Shown: positions 1 to 7,325 of the stretch, one piece after another
How positions within the stretch are numbered: position 1 is the stretch's first letter
Layout: each line of letters opens with the position of its first letter
DNA from: Chloroflexi bacterium HGW-Chloroflexi-4
GTDB lineage: Bacteria > Chloroflexota > Anaerolineae > Anaerolineales > Anaerolineaceae
Direction of reading: 5' to 3'
DNA length: 64,000 nt
Assembly (NCBI GenBank): GCA_002840715.1
Contig: PHBW01000004.1
Location: 62,001-126,000 of the forward strand
Position numbers and translations under genes: made by a program
The notes under the pieces: model-generated
The model's input: the letters and a program-made list of their open reading frames with translations, nothing else
The model's database searches: none
What the model was told of the DNA's origin: nothing

Positions 1-1
1 T

Positions 2-778
2 GTTGGTACAAATAATGTACTTGAACAAGCTTTACAATACAGTATAAAACGATTTGTTCATATTTCTTCAACTGCCGTTTACGGTGTGCCAGACCATCAT
101 CCCTTGTATGAGACCGATCGCGTTTATGGTGTTGGTCCATATGGTGAAGCTAAAGTTCAAGCCGAAGAAATCTGTAAAGGGTATCGCGAGAAGGGTATGT
201 CAGTATCCATTCTTCGCCCAAAATCCTTTGTTGGCCCAGAACGACTTGGCGTTTTTGCAATTTTTTATGAATGGGCGTCCGAAGGCAAGAATTTTCCCAA
301 CATTGGCCCCGGCGATAATCTTTATCAATTGCTTGATGTTGAAGATTTGTGTCACGCAATTCATTCATGCATGACACTTCCTGAAATAAAAGTCAACGAC
401 ACCTTCAACATTGGTGCTGCAATATACTCCACCATGAAAAATGATTATCAAGCAGTTCTTGATGAAGCAGGTTTTGGTAAAAAAATCATTCCATTTCCGG
501 TTAAACCTGTTGTATTTGCTTTGAAAATTCTAGAATATCTTAAACTTTCTCCTCTTTATCCTTGGATATACGAAACCGCTTCAAAAGAGTCTTTTGTATC
601 GATTGAAAAAGCACAATCTCAAATCAACTACTCTCCCATTTATTCAAACAAGGATGCATTAATTCGAAATTATCATTGGTACTTGGAGAATAAATCCAAC
701 TTAAGTGGTGGATCTGGTGTATCACATCGTTTGCCGTGGAAACAAAAAGCGCTGAAACTTTTAAAAATATTTTTTTAG
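2..778 (+). CDS. NAD-dependent epimerase/dehydratase, 5' end outside window
   Basis: The reading frame is already open at the first bases of the window, so the N-terminal Rossmann glycine motif lies outside. What remains is typical of the extended short-chain dehydrogenase family: a hydrophobic strand ending in HISSTAVYG, then a YxxxK catalytic pair in YGEAK, then LRPKSFVGP, the usual substrate-domain entry. The C-terminal third (SxEKAxxxINYSP) also matches nucleotide-sugar epimerases. Such enzymes interconvert nucleotide sugars in the cytoplasm. The substrate cannot be told from this fragment. It may serve the glycosyltransferases further along, but distance and the intervening tRNA make that only a guess. 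Confidence 0.85.
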   Translation, partial: VGTNNVLEQALQYSIKRFVHISSTAVYGVPDHHPLYETDRVYGVGPYGEAKVQAEEICKGYREKGMSVSILRPKSFVGPERLGVFAIFYEWASEGKNFPNIGPGDNLYQLLDVEDLCHAIHSCMTLPEIKVNDTFNIGAAIYSTMKNDYQAVLDEAGFGKKIIPFPVKPVVFALKILEYLKLSPLYPWIYETASKESFVSIEKAQSQINYSPIYSNKDALIRNYHWYLENKSNLSGGSGVSHRLPWKQKALKLLKIFF

Positions 779-853
779 CCTGGCCAATTTTCCACGAATA
801 GGTATCAAACGCCTTGACGGAAGTTTTTGATTATGATAAACTTTTGTCAGTTC

Positions 854-926
854 GGGGGCGTGGTGTAGCGGCTAACATGCGGCCCTGTCAAGGCCGAGAT
901 CGCGGGTTCGAACCCCGTCGCTCCCG
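854..926 (+). tRNA. tRNA-Asp (anticodon GTC)
   Basis: The cloverleaf folds by eye. The 7-bp acceptor stem (854-860 with 919-925) has one G-T wobble. The anticodon stem 880-884/892-896 carries loop CTGTCAA with anticodon GTC at 887-889. The T stem 902-906/914-918 holds the loop TTCGAAC. A G discriminator follows, and CCA is not encoded. GTC reads GAC/GAT, hence aspartate. Confidence 0.96.
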
Positions 927-935
927 CTCGAACTA

Positions 936-967
936 AAAAGAATCCTCAACTGCGGATTCTTTTTTTT
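936..967 (+). terminator. Rho-independent terminator after tRNA-Asp
   Basis: An 8-bp stem AAGAATCC/GGATTCTT with an 8-nt loop runs into eight Ts, 12 bases after the tRNA end. Confidence 0.85.
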
Positions 968-1088
968 ATATTTTCATCAACTCAATAAAGATATTAAATC
1001 AATATGTTCCATTTTTTTGAATTCCAATATATACTTAAGGTAGCATTTTGAAAAAAGGTTTATCAATTATTATACAGGTGGTTATTTA

Positions 1089-1490
1089 ATGACAATCAAA
1101 GAAAAATCCTCATCAAGAGGTACCGGAGCCATCGGAATCGCCATTGTAGTTGTAATTATCGTATCAATCATCGGTATTTGGTTGGTAAAAAGCCAATCCT
1201 CCGATAAAGGTGCAATGCGTCAGGTAACATATATTGTTTATTCTGATGGCGGATATGCTCAAATTATTTATACAAGTAGTGTTGATGTCAATACTGCTCC
1301 GGCTATGATGACTACCCCGTTTACAAGAACGATTGCATTGCCTGTTGGTACCGAAGTATTTTTAACAGCAAGCAACCCCTCACAAAACGGTCAAATTTCT
1401 TGTGAAATAAAAATAGACAATCGTGAATGGAAATTTAGTAAGGGAACCCATCCAATAGATTCTGTTGCTTGTGGTGGTATTCTAAGATAA
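1089..1490 (+). CDS. Membrane-anchored MmpS-like small protein
   Basis: This 133-residue protein has a short cytoplasmic N-terminus, one membrane segment at about residues 14-33 and an extracytoplasmic domain. The domain pattern (VTYIVYSDGGYAQIIYT, a TPFTRTIALPVG stretch, then GQISCEIKIDN and a late Cys) resembles the soluble domain of the MmpS family, small accessory proteins first known beside mycobacterial MmpL transporters. The two cysteines near residues 107 and 128 could form a disulfide. A GGTGG Shine-Dalgarno lies upstream of the ATG. No MmpL gene is nearby, so its role here is open. It converges on cheW with a 15-bp gap. Confidence 0.55.
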   Translation: MTIKEKSSSRGTGAIGIAIVVVIIVSIIGIWLVKSQSSDKGAMRQVTYIVYSDGGYAQIIYTSSVDVNTAPAMMTTPFTRTIALPVGTEVFLTASNPSQNGQISCEIKIDNREWKFSKGTHPIDSVACGGILR

Positions 1491-1505
1491 TTAATTCATA
1501 TAACA

Positions 1506-1940
1506 TTAATTTTTTATCTTCTCGTCAGAAAATATTTTGGCTAAATCCAACATAATGACGAGAAGATTTTCTATTTTAACGATCCCACGAATAAAACTCG
1601 AATCAACATTGGTGGATAATTGTGGTGTATCTTCAATTTGTGCATCATCAATCTCAATAACTTGTGATACTGCATCCACAACCATTCCAACCTTTGATTC
1701 TTGAAGTAATGCAACGATGATCCGTGTATCAATACTATTATCAGTGGCCGGCAAACTTAATCGCTTCTTAAGATCAATAACTGGAACAATATTTCCCCTT
1801 AAATTAGTGACTCCTACCACATGTGGCTGAGCATGAGGTACTTTTGTGATGGCCTGTAACTTAATAATCGCTTCTACAGAAGATACTTCAACAGCAAAAT
1901 CTTCATTGGATAATTTAAAAACCACCATTTGCGTACTCAT
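1506..1940 (-). CDS. cheW: CheW chemotaxis coupling protein
   Basis: CheW links chemoreceptors to the kinase CheA in the membrane-bound signalling array. The 144-residue product is a single CheW domain: VVFKLSNEDFAVEV at the start, then the conserved VVGVTNLRGNIVPVIDLKKRL core and the GMVVDAVSQVIEI strand pair. I place the start at the second ATG because TGGAG lies 8 bases upstream of it, while the first ATG, six bases earlier, almost touches that site. It is the last gene of the minus-strand chemotaxis operon, 27 bp after a cheX gene. No receptor gene is in the window. Confidence 0.93.
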   Translation of the reverse strand: MSTQMVVFKLSNEDFAVEVSSVEAIIKLQAITKVPHAQPHVVGVTNLRGNIVPVIDLKKRLSLPATDNSIDTRIIVALLQESKVGMVVDAVSQVIEIDDAQIEDTPQLSTNVDSSFIRGIVKIENLLVIMLDLAKIFSDEKIKN

Positions 1941-1967
1941 ATGCATGCTCCAGTAAATCTGATCATT

Positions 1968-2489
1968 TTATTTTGAAATTTCAGGTTTCGATGGAATTGC
2001 CATCTGCGCCGTAGTTTGCCCGTGTATTTTTCCTTCACGCAATGCTAAATGTATGTTAATCCCCGTTCCATCAAATAACACTGGAACAACAATTCGTGCA
2101 AAATCTAATGTTGAGATGGTGGCATCTTTGCCCAGTAATAATGTTGGTGGAGAAATCGTGGCTTCATAACCGGCGACAGAAAGTTTAACACTTGCTCTTC
2201 CTGTAATCACATTACCAAGTTCCGCAATTCCACTTTGAGCAAGACTATTAAAGGATGTGATATTTTCGCCAATCATTTTAGAAACTAATAACATGGCTGT
2301 GTCGTTAGACATGCCAAAATACACTGTTCCCTCTACTGTTCCAACAAGAGCTAGAATAACGGTAATGTCATCAGTCTTATATTCATTTTGCTCTAAACCA
2401 AGGCTTCCCCGTTCTGCAGTAATACCAGCTTCAGCTTTAAGAACTTCAAAAGCCGCTTCAATAAATGGATTTAAAAATTTTACATTCAT
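1968..2489 (-). CDS. cheX: CheX-type CheY-P phosphatase (copy 1)
   Basis: CheX proteins hydrolyse the phosphoryl group of CheY-P and so reset the flagellar motor signal. The 173-residue product has the CheX fold signature: NPFIEAAFEVL at the N-terminus, the single active-site helix SGIAELGNVITGRA with the ExxN pair, and the SPPTLLLG segment. A GAGGACC Shine-Dalgarno precedes the ATG. It is a paralogue of the gene immediately upstream, with the same length and the same MNVKFLNPF start, so the pair arose by tandem duplication. Which copy is the main phosphatase cannot be told. Confidence 0.88.
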   Translation of the reverse strand: MNVKFLNPFIEAAFEVLKAEAGITAERGSLGLEQNEYKTDDITVILALVGTVEGTVYFGMSNDTAMLLVSKMIGENITSFNSLAQSGIAELGNVITGRASVKLSVAGYEATISPPTLLLGKDATISTLDFARIVVPVLFDGTGINIHLALREGKIHGQTTAQMAIPSKPEISK

Positions 2490-2511
2490 TAGGTCCTCAT
2501 TCTCGATTTTC

Positions 2512-3033
2512 TTACTTCGAAGCAGTGGCCTGTTTGATCAATGGCACGAAATTGTCATTCCATTCACCAGCCTGGCTTTCTCGTAAAGCTAAATGGATTA
2601 CCATATCACCAAATTCACAGGATAGCGGAACAACAATCCTTGGAAAGTCCAAAGTTGATATTTGAACACCTTTACCAGTTATCATCGTGGGAGGTGAAAT
2701 TGTAGATTGATATCCAGCATCAGACAACATAACAGTTGCGCGACCTGAAATCACGTTGCCAAGTTCTGCTACGCCACTTTGTGCAAGATTATCAAAAGCA
2801 GTAAATTCTTGATCCATCATTTTTGAGACTAGACTCATCCCTAATTTTTCTGAAAGACCAAAAAGAACCACTCCTTGAACCTGACCAACAAGGTTAATTA
2901 ATACCGTCACTTCATCTGTTGTCATTGCTGATTTTTGAAGTGTAAGAGTTCCTTTGTTGAACATGACTTTTGCTTCTGCCATTAGAACTTCTGCAGCAGC
3001 ATCAACAAAGGGATTTAGAAATTTTACATTCAT
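2512..3033 (-). CDS. cheX: CheX-type CheY-P phosphatase (copy 2)
   Basis: The first of two tandem CheX genes. It has 173 residues, the MNVKFLNPFVDAA start and the active-site helix SGVAELGNVISGRA with conserved Glu and Asn, followed by SPPTMITG. A strong AGGAGG site precedes the ATG. It lies 22 bp before its paralogue. The two differ over much of their length but keep the catalytic helix, which suggests both remain active, perhaps on different CheY-like proteins (cheY in this operon and the stand-alone receiver between fliQ and fliR). Confidence 0.88.
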   Translation of the reverse strand: MNVKFLNPFVDAAAEVLMAEAKVMFNKGTLTLQKSAMTTDEVTVLINLVGQVQGVVLFGLSEKLGMSLVSKMMDQEFTAFDNLAQSGVAELGNVISGRATVMLSDAGYQSTISPPTMITGKGVQISTLDFPRIVVPLSCEFGDMVIHLALRESQAGEWNDNFVPLIKQATASK

Positions 3034-3068
3034 GAATCTTCCTCCTGGTAAAAAGCGTCAACTGATAA

Positions 3069-3914
3069 TTATCGCTTTATTCCAATAAATAATTCCGCTT
3101 CATTTACATATTCACTAACTTTTTCTATTAATGAATCCATCTTTTGTTGGTTAAATTCTAGTTTTTGAATTGCATAATCATTCAAATTATATTGAAGCCC
3201 ATCAATACCAATACCGACACCCATTATCATCATTGCAGCGTCGGCAATATGAACTGCAGAAGCAATTAGGCTATGTTCTCCTGCCAATTGAGGGGCATGA
3301 TGAAATTGGATGGCAGAAATTAGCGGATCAGCCAATCTCCACCTTTTAGCGATTTCAGCACCGAGGTCAGCATGATTTACGCCAAACAATTTGTTTTCAA
3401 GGTCTTCAAAGGACATATTCTTCCAATTTGAAAACTTTTGTTGTTCTTTTCTTAGTAGAAATTCAAATGCCAGTTTACCAATATCACATAATAATCCGGC
3501 ATGATAAGCTGTTTCAGCGGCTTCTCTACCATAAGGCTCGGCTACAAATCTTGCACCGGCAGCAATACCAATCGAATGTCTCCATAATTCGCCCCTATCC
3601 AACCCATAGCCTGGAATTGGCCGCTCAAGATATGGAGCAACTGAAGCTGCCAAAATTATTGACTGAATGGTACTTTGCCCCAAAACGACTGTGGCTTGCT
3701 GAACGGTCGTGACGGGAAAAGTTAAACCATAATAGACAGAATTTGCCATACGCAAAATTAAACTGGTCAACACTTGGTCCTTGCCTAAGACCTCAGAAAC
3801 ACTAGACATGCTTGACTTTGGATCACGAATTAAAGCCAATGCTTTCTGTGCAGCCTGGGGTAATGGAGGTAGGTTTCCTACTTGGTTTACCAACTCATCA
3901 ATGCTTACGCTCAT
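3069..3914 (-). CDS. HDOD domain protein in the chemotaxis operon
   Basis: HDOD domains are relatives of HD phosphohydrolases that usually lack full metal ligands and act in signalling. The 281-residue product is almost wholly one HDOD domain. It opens with VGNLPPLPQAAQKALALI, continues with MANSVYYGL, and has HAGLLCDIGKL and FGVNHADLGAEIAKRW in place of the metal-binding motifs. Its ATG overlaps the cheR stop by four bases (ATGA), so the two are translationally coupled. A second HDOD gene lies between fliQ and fliR. A link to chemotaxis output or cyclic-di-GMP is plausible from context but not shown by sequence. Confidence 0.85.
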   Translation of the reverse strand: MSVSIDELVNQVGNLPPLPQAAQKALALIRDPKSSMSSVSEVLGKDQVLTSLILRMANSVYYGLTFPVTTVQQATVVLGQSTIQSIILAASVAPYLERPIPGYGLDRGELWRHSIGIAAGARFVAEPYGREAAETAYHAGLLCDIGKLAFEFLLRKEQQKFSNWKNMSFEDLENKLFGVNHADLGAEIAKRWRLADPLISAIQFHHAPQLAGEHSLIASAVHIADAAMMIMGVGIGIDGLQYNLNDYAIQKLEFNQQKMDSLIEKVSEYVNEAELFIGIKR

Positions 3915-4726
3915 TTATTATTCTCATCCGTCTTTTGATAAAAGGAAATGCCCATATTCTTAAGACCAAATTCATTTGGTCTTGGAATAATTTCTGTTCC
4001 ACCAAGGAACAATATTCCACCAGAACGTAATGCTTTTTGAAATTTGGTATTCAATTGTGCTTTAACTTCAGTCGTAAAATAGATAATTACATTTCTACAC
4101 ACAATTAAATCAAAATCATCATCATAAGAATCTGTAATTAAATTCTTTTCTTTAAACTCAATTTTTTTAGTATGTTCTTCTTTTACGTAATAAGGAGGAA
4201 AATCCGCTCTAAAATAACGCGTCATCTGTTTTTCGTTTACATTTTTTACTTCGTCTTGTCTGAAAGGACCACCTGCGCGTGCTTTATCCAACGCTCCCCG
4301 ATCAAGATCTGTTCCAACAATTGTATATGGAATTCCAGGATTCAATTCTTCCATAATCATTAGGAGCGTAAAAGGTTCTGCGCCTATGGAACAACCAGCA
4401 CTCCAAATTTTTAACGATTTCTTATCATTTTTCGAATTCTTCACATAATCAATTAATGATGGCAACACTTGGTTTCGTAATGAATTCCATCTTTCAAAAT
4501 CCCTAAAAAATTCAGTTACATTTATTGTTAAATAATCTCGAAACCGAGACAATTCTTTTTCTTGCGTTTTTAACCTTGCAAAATAATCATCCCAATTGGC
4601 GTCGCCCATACGAATGATCCATGAATCAAGGCGGCGCTTCATTTGTTCATCTTTATAACCCGTCAGATCAATATCCAACATTTTTTTGACGGTTGATCGA
4701 ATTTGCAGGTAAACATCTTGTTCCAT
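3911..4726 (-). CDS. cheR: CheR chemoreceptor glutamate methyltransferase
   Basis: CheR methylates glutamates on chemoreceptors with S-adenosylmethionine, for adaptation. The 271-residue product has the N-terminal helical CheR_N domain (to about residue 75), the TEFFRD motif near residue 94, and the methyltransferase core with WSAGCSIGAEPFT as SAM-binding motif I, TDLDRGALDKA as the acidic strand and CRNVIIYF near residue 210. No Shine-Dalgarno is clear. It lies 19 bp after cheB and overlaps the next gene by four bases. CheB, encoded just upstream, performs the opposing demethylation. Confidence 0.95.
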   Translation of the reverse strand: MEQDVYLQIRSTVKKMLDIDLTGYKDEQMKRRLDSWIIRMGDANWDDYFARLKTQEKELSRFRDYLTINVTEFFRDFERWNSLRNQVLPSLIDYVKNSKNDKKSLKIWSAGCSIGAEPFTLLMIMEELNPGIPYTIVGTDLDRGALDKARAGGPFRQDEVKNVNEKQMTRYFRADFPPYYVKEEHTKKIEFKEKNLITDSYDDDFDLIVCRNVIIYFTTEVKAQLNTKFQKALRSGGILFLGGTEIIPRPNEFGLKNMGISFYQKTDENNK

Positions 4727-4745
4727 AACTTAAAATCCCGTATTT

Positions 4746-5825
4746 CTAATCTGATTTTCTCAAGTAACTCATGACAGCAGGCGCCATCTCATGGAGCGGC
4801 ACAATTTTATCTACAACGCCGGCTTCAGTAACACTTCGAGGCATTCCCCAGACTACACATGAAGATTCATCTTCCGCAAAGATATACCCCCCAGATTCAT
4901 GAATGAGGGTTGATCCACTTGTTCCATCCATACCCATCCCTGTGAGGATTACACCCACAACAGATTTTCCATAATGTTGAACAACAGAAAACATCGTTAC
5001 ATCAATTGATGGCCTAACGCCATGGACAGTTGGATTTTGATTAAGTGTAATTTTATTATCATTATCCAATACCATATGGAAACCACCTGGGGCAATTAAT
5101 GCTTTTCCCACTTCTAATTGATCTCCGGGTTCTGCTTCCTTGACACGAATCTTTGATGCAGCATCCAGCCTTTCAGCAAGTGAGTGTGTGAATCCGACAG
5201 GCATATGTTGGATAATCAATATTGCTGCTGGAATATCTTCTAATTCAGGAACCAAAGTATTTAATGCTCTTGGACCACCAGTTGAAGATCCAATAATTAG
5301 AACTTTATCTTTGTTGGTTAATGGCCTAACAATTTTTGAATCGTTTTTTACGATTGACTTTGGTTGTTGCGTAGCAATCGGAATAGAAACAACTCTGGCA
5401 TTCACAACTTTTAAAATTTTTGCAACAACTTCGTTCATAACATCTGAAATATTGACCTTGTTTTCAGGTTTAGCGACAAAATCAATGGCTCCCAAAGTTA
5501 ATGCACGTATAGTTTCAGTTGCACCCTCTTTTGTCAAACTGCTTAGCATTATTACAGGACATGGATGATGTGCCATAATTTCTTTTAAGGTAGACAATCC
5601 GTCCAATCGTGGCATTTCAACATCCAAGGTAATAACATCAGGATGGAACTTTTCCAGAAGCTCTAAAGCTTCACGTCCATCTCTGGCAGTAACAATCACC
5701 TGAATATTTGGTGTGCTATTGAGATGCTTTGTAATTGAAAAGCGCATAAATGCAGAATCATCAACAACCATTACTTTAATGATTTTGCTTGCATCTACCA
5801 TTGAAGTATTACGGCTTATATTCAT
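4746..5825 (-). CDS. cheB: CheB receptor methylesterase/deamidase
   Basis: CheB removes methyl groups from receptors when phosphorylated by CheA. The 359-residue product has a receiver domain (residues 16-130, phospho-acceptor Asp68 in TLDVEMPRLDG, Lys119) and a C-terminal methylesterase domain with the catalytic triad Ser181 (GSSTGG), His207 (QHMP) and Asp300 (GMGMDG). All key residues are present. A second in-frame ATG at residue 9 could be the true start. It sits 3 bp after cheY, so co-translation is likely. Confidence 0.96.
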   Translation of the reverse strand: MNISRNTSMVDASKIIKVMVVDDSAFMRFSITKHLNSTPNIQVIVTARDGREALELLEKFHPDVITLDVEMPRLDGLSTLKEIMAHHPCPVIMLSSLTKEGATETIRALTLGAIDFVAKPENKVNISDVMNEVVAKILKVVNARVVSIPIATQQPKSIVKNDSKIVRPLTNKDKVLIIGSSTGGPRALNTLVPELEDIPAAILIIQHMPVGFTHSLAERLDAASKIRVKEAEPGDQLEVGKALIAPGGFHMVLDNDNKITLNQNPTVHGVRPSIDVTMFSVVQHYGKSVVGVILTGMGMDGTSGSTLIHESGGYIFAEDESSCVVWGMPRSVTEAGVVDKIVPLHEMAPAVMSYLRKSD

Positions 5826-5828
5826 TAA

Positions 5829-6185
5829 TTAACCAACCAGTTTTTGAAGAGCTCCAACAACACGATCTCTTTCAAATGGTTTAACGATGAAGTCTTTGGC
5901 ACCTGATTTGATTGCTTCTAGCACAACAGATTCCTGACCTAGGGCTGTGAGCATGATAACTTTCGCACTTGAATCAACGGCTAAAATTTCACGTAAAGCA
6001 GTTAAGCCATCCATCTCAGGCATGGTAATATCCATTAGAACTACGTCAGGCTTTTGTGCTTTAAACGCATTTAGAGCTAATAAACCATTTTCGGCTTCGA
6101 TCACATCATAGCCATCGCCAACCAACATTTTGGAAATTCTTACACGTAAGAATTCTGCATCATCCACAACTAAAATCTTTGCCAT
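5829..6185 (-). CDS. cheY: CheY chemotaxis response regulator
   Basis: A stand-alone receiver of 118 residues. CheA phosphorylates it and it then binds FliM to alter motor rotation. The acidic pocket (VVDDAEFL), phospho-acceptor in VVLMDITMPEMDG, switch Thr in MLTALG and Lys in VKPFERDR are all intact. The open frame extends 17 codons further upstream, but AAGGAGTA lies just before the MAKILVVDD start, so I use that. The 28-bp gap after cheD holds only the ribosome binding site. Confidence 0.95.
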   Translation of the reverse strand: MAKILVVDDAEFLRVRISKMLVGDGYDVIEAENGLLALNAFKAQKPDVVLMDITMPEMDGLTALREILAVDSSAKVIMLTALGQESVVLEAIKSGAKDFIVKPFERDRVVGALQKLVG

Positions 6186-6213
6186 CCTTTTACTCCTTCG
6201 TAAATAAAAAAAT

Positions 6214-6699
6214 CTAAAAAACGGTTTCTTTTTCACCGATCATTCTGATTGTCATTTTTCCGTCCGCTACATAAACGCGGAACGTTCTTCCTATATTTCC
6301 ACCAACATTTTGACTAACAATTTTCATTTTTTGTGTTTCTAAAACACTTTGTGCCACAGCTATATTGCGTGTACCAATATCAAATGTTTTTGAAAGTCCA
6401 GGAGAAGTTAACATATTTGCTCCTCCAGCCATGCGAATGATTAATCTGTCTCTAACAGCTCCTTTTTTTAACATTTCGTCAAAAAGCTTGTTTATTCCGT
6501 TGCCGACATATTTTGTTGAAGTAAGATCAGAACCATTTAAGGGTTCTGGTAATACAGCATGCAAAAGTCCTGCTATGCCTTTAACAGGGTCATACGCTCC
6601 GATCCCTACGCAAGATCCCAATCCAAATGCCACAAGTATTTCATCACGGTTTTGGCTTACCGCAATTTCACCCAAGCCAACGCCTACACTCGTTTCCAT
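6214..6699 (-). CDS. cheD: CheD receptor glutamine deamidase
   Basis: CheD deamidates receptor glutamines and stimulates CheC. The 161-residue product has the GLGSCVGIGAYD nucleophile segment with Cys30, LLHAVLP with His47, and KYVGNGINKLFDEM with RMAGGANM beyond it. In the Thermotoga CheD, catalysis uses Cys, His and a Thr six residues before the Cys. Here that position appears to be Ala24, so activity may be altered. It lies 8 bp after cheC, its usual partner. Confidence 0.93.
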   Translation of the reverse strand: METSVGVGLGEIAVSQNRDEILVAFGLGSCVGIGAYDPVKGIAGLLHAVLPEPLNGSDLTSTKYVGNGINKLFDEMLKKGAVRDRLIIRMAGGANMLTSPGLSKTFDIGTRNIAVAQSVLETQKMKIVSQNVGGNIGRTFRVYVADGKMTIRMIGEKETVF

Positions 6700-6707
6700 A
6701 ACAGTAA

Positions 6708-7313
6708 TTATTTAGCTCCGTATGCTAAAATGGTCTTAGGATCAGGAATGACCCAAAATTGTATTTCTGTAGACAATTCGCCTTGTACAAACTCCGCGTC
6801 AAACATTAAGACTTCTTCATTTTCTATACCTGCTGTGGCAATTACAATATCCAAAATCGCTGCACACATATCAACCATAACAGCCGGTGGCGTTGGTCTT
6901 ACAGAACGTCCAGTATTATCAGAAACATAATTTAAGAAGTACGTACCAGTAATGTTTCCTAGTTCTTGCAAAGCGGATTTTTCCATTGTCCCTAAAGTAG
7001 TTGTTGTTCCGATCGGCTCCCCCATAATCATATCAACTAACCCAAAGGCTTTTTCGCATGGCATGACCAACATCATTTGACCAGCAATACTTCCTTCAGT
7101 TTTAAGATAAATGGCAACTGTTTCATCTTCTGGTCCACCAAGCATTTTTGAGATATCCAATAATTTGATCAATTTTGCACTGGAACTTTTTACAGTAAGT
7201 TCTTTTCCAAGCATGCCTGAAAAACCCTTTGAAGCATTCTCTATTCCTTCCTTTGAAATTTTTGTCAGAAGGTTGATAAACTCATCAGTAAAAATTGATC
7301 TTAGCTCGGTCAT
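6708..7313 (-). CDS. cheC: CheC CheY-P phosphatase
   Basis: CheC is a CheY-P phosphatase that binds CheD. The 201-residue product has two pseudo-symmetric halves. The second active-site helix is canonical (SALQELGNITGTYF, Ser-x3-Glu-x2-Asn) with a downstream Pro. The first (SKEGIENASKGF) is shifted and lacks the exact spacing, so probably only one site works. With the two CheX proteins this operon encodes three candidate phosphatases. It lies 12 bp after cheA. Confidence 0.9.
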   Translation of the reverse strand: MTELRSIFTDEFINLLTKISKEGIENASKGFSGMLGKELTVKSSSAKLIKLLDISKMLGGPEDETVAIYLKTEGSIAGQMMLVMPCEKAFGLVDMIMGEPIGTTTTLGTMEKSALQELGNITGTYFLNYVSDNTGRSVRPTPPAVMVDMCAAILDIVIATAGIENEEVLMFDAEFVQGELSTEIQFWVIPDPKTILAYGAK

Positions 7314-7325
7314 TTTTTCCTTTTG

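Noticed and set aside
1486-1512. AT-only inverted repeat AATTAAT/ATTAATT between the MmpS-like gene and cheW
   Set aside because: A 7-bp stem of only A and T is too weak to call a terminator.
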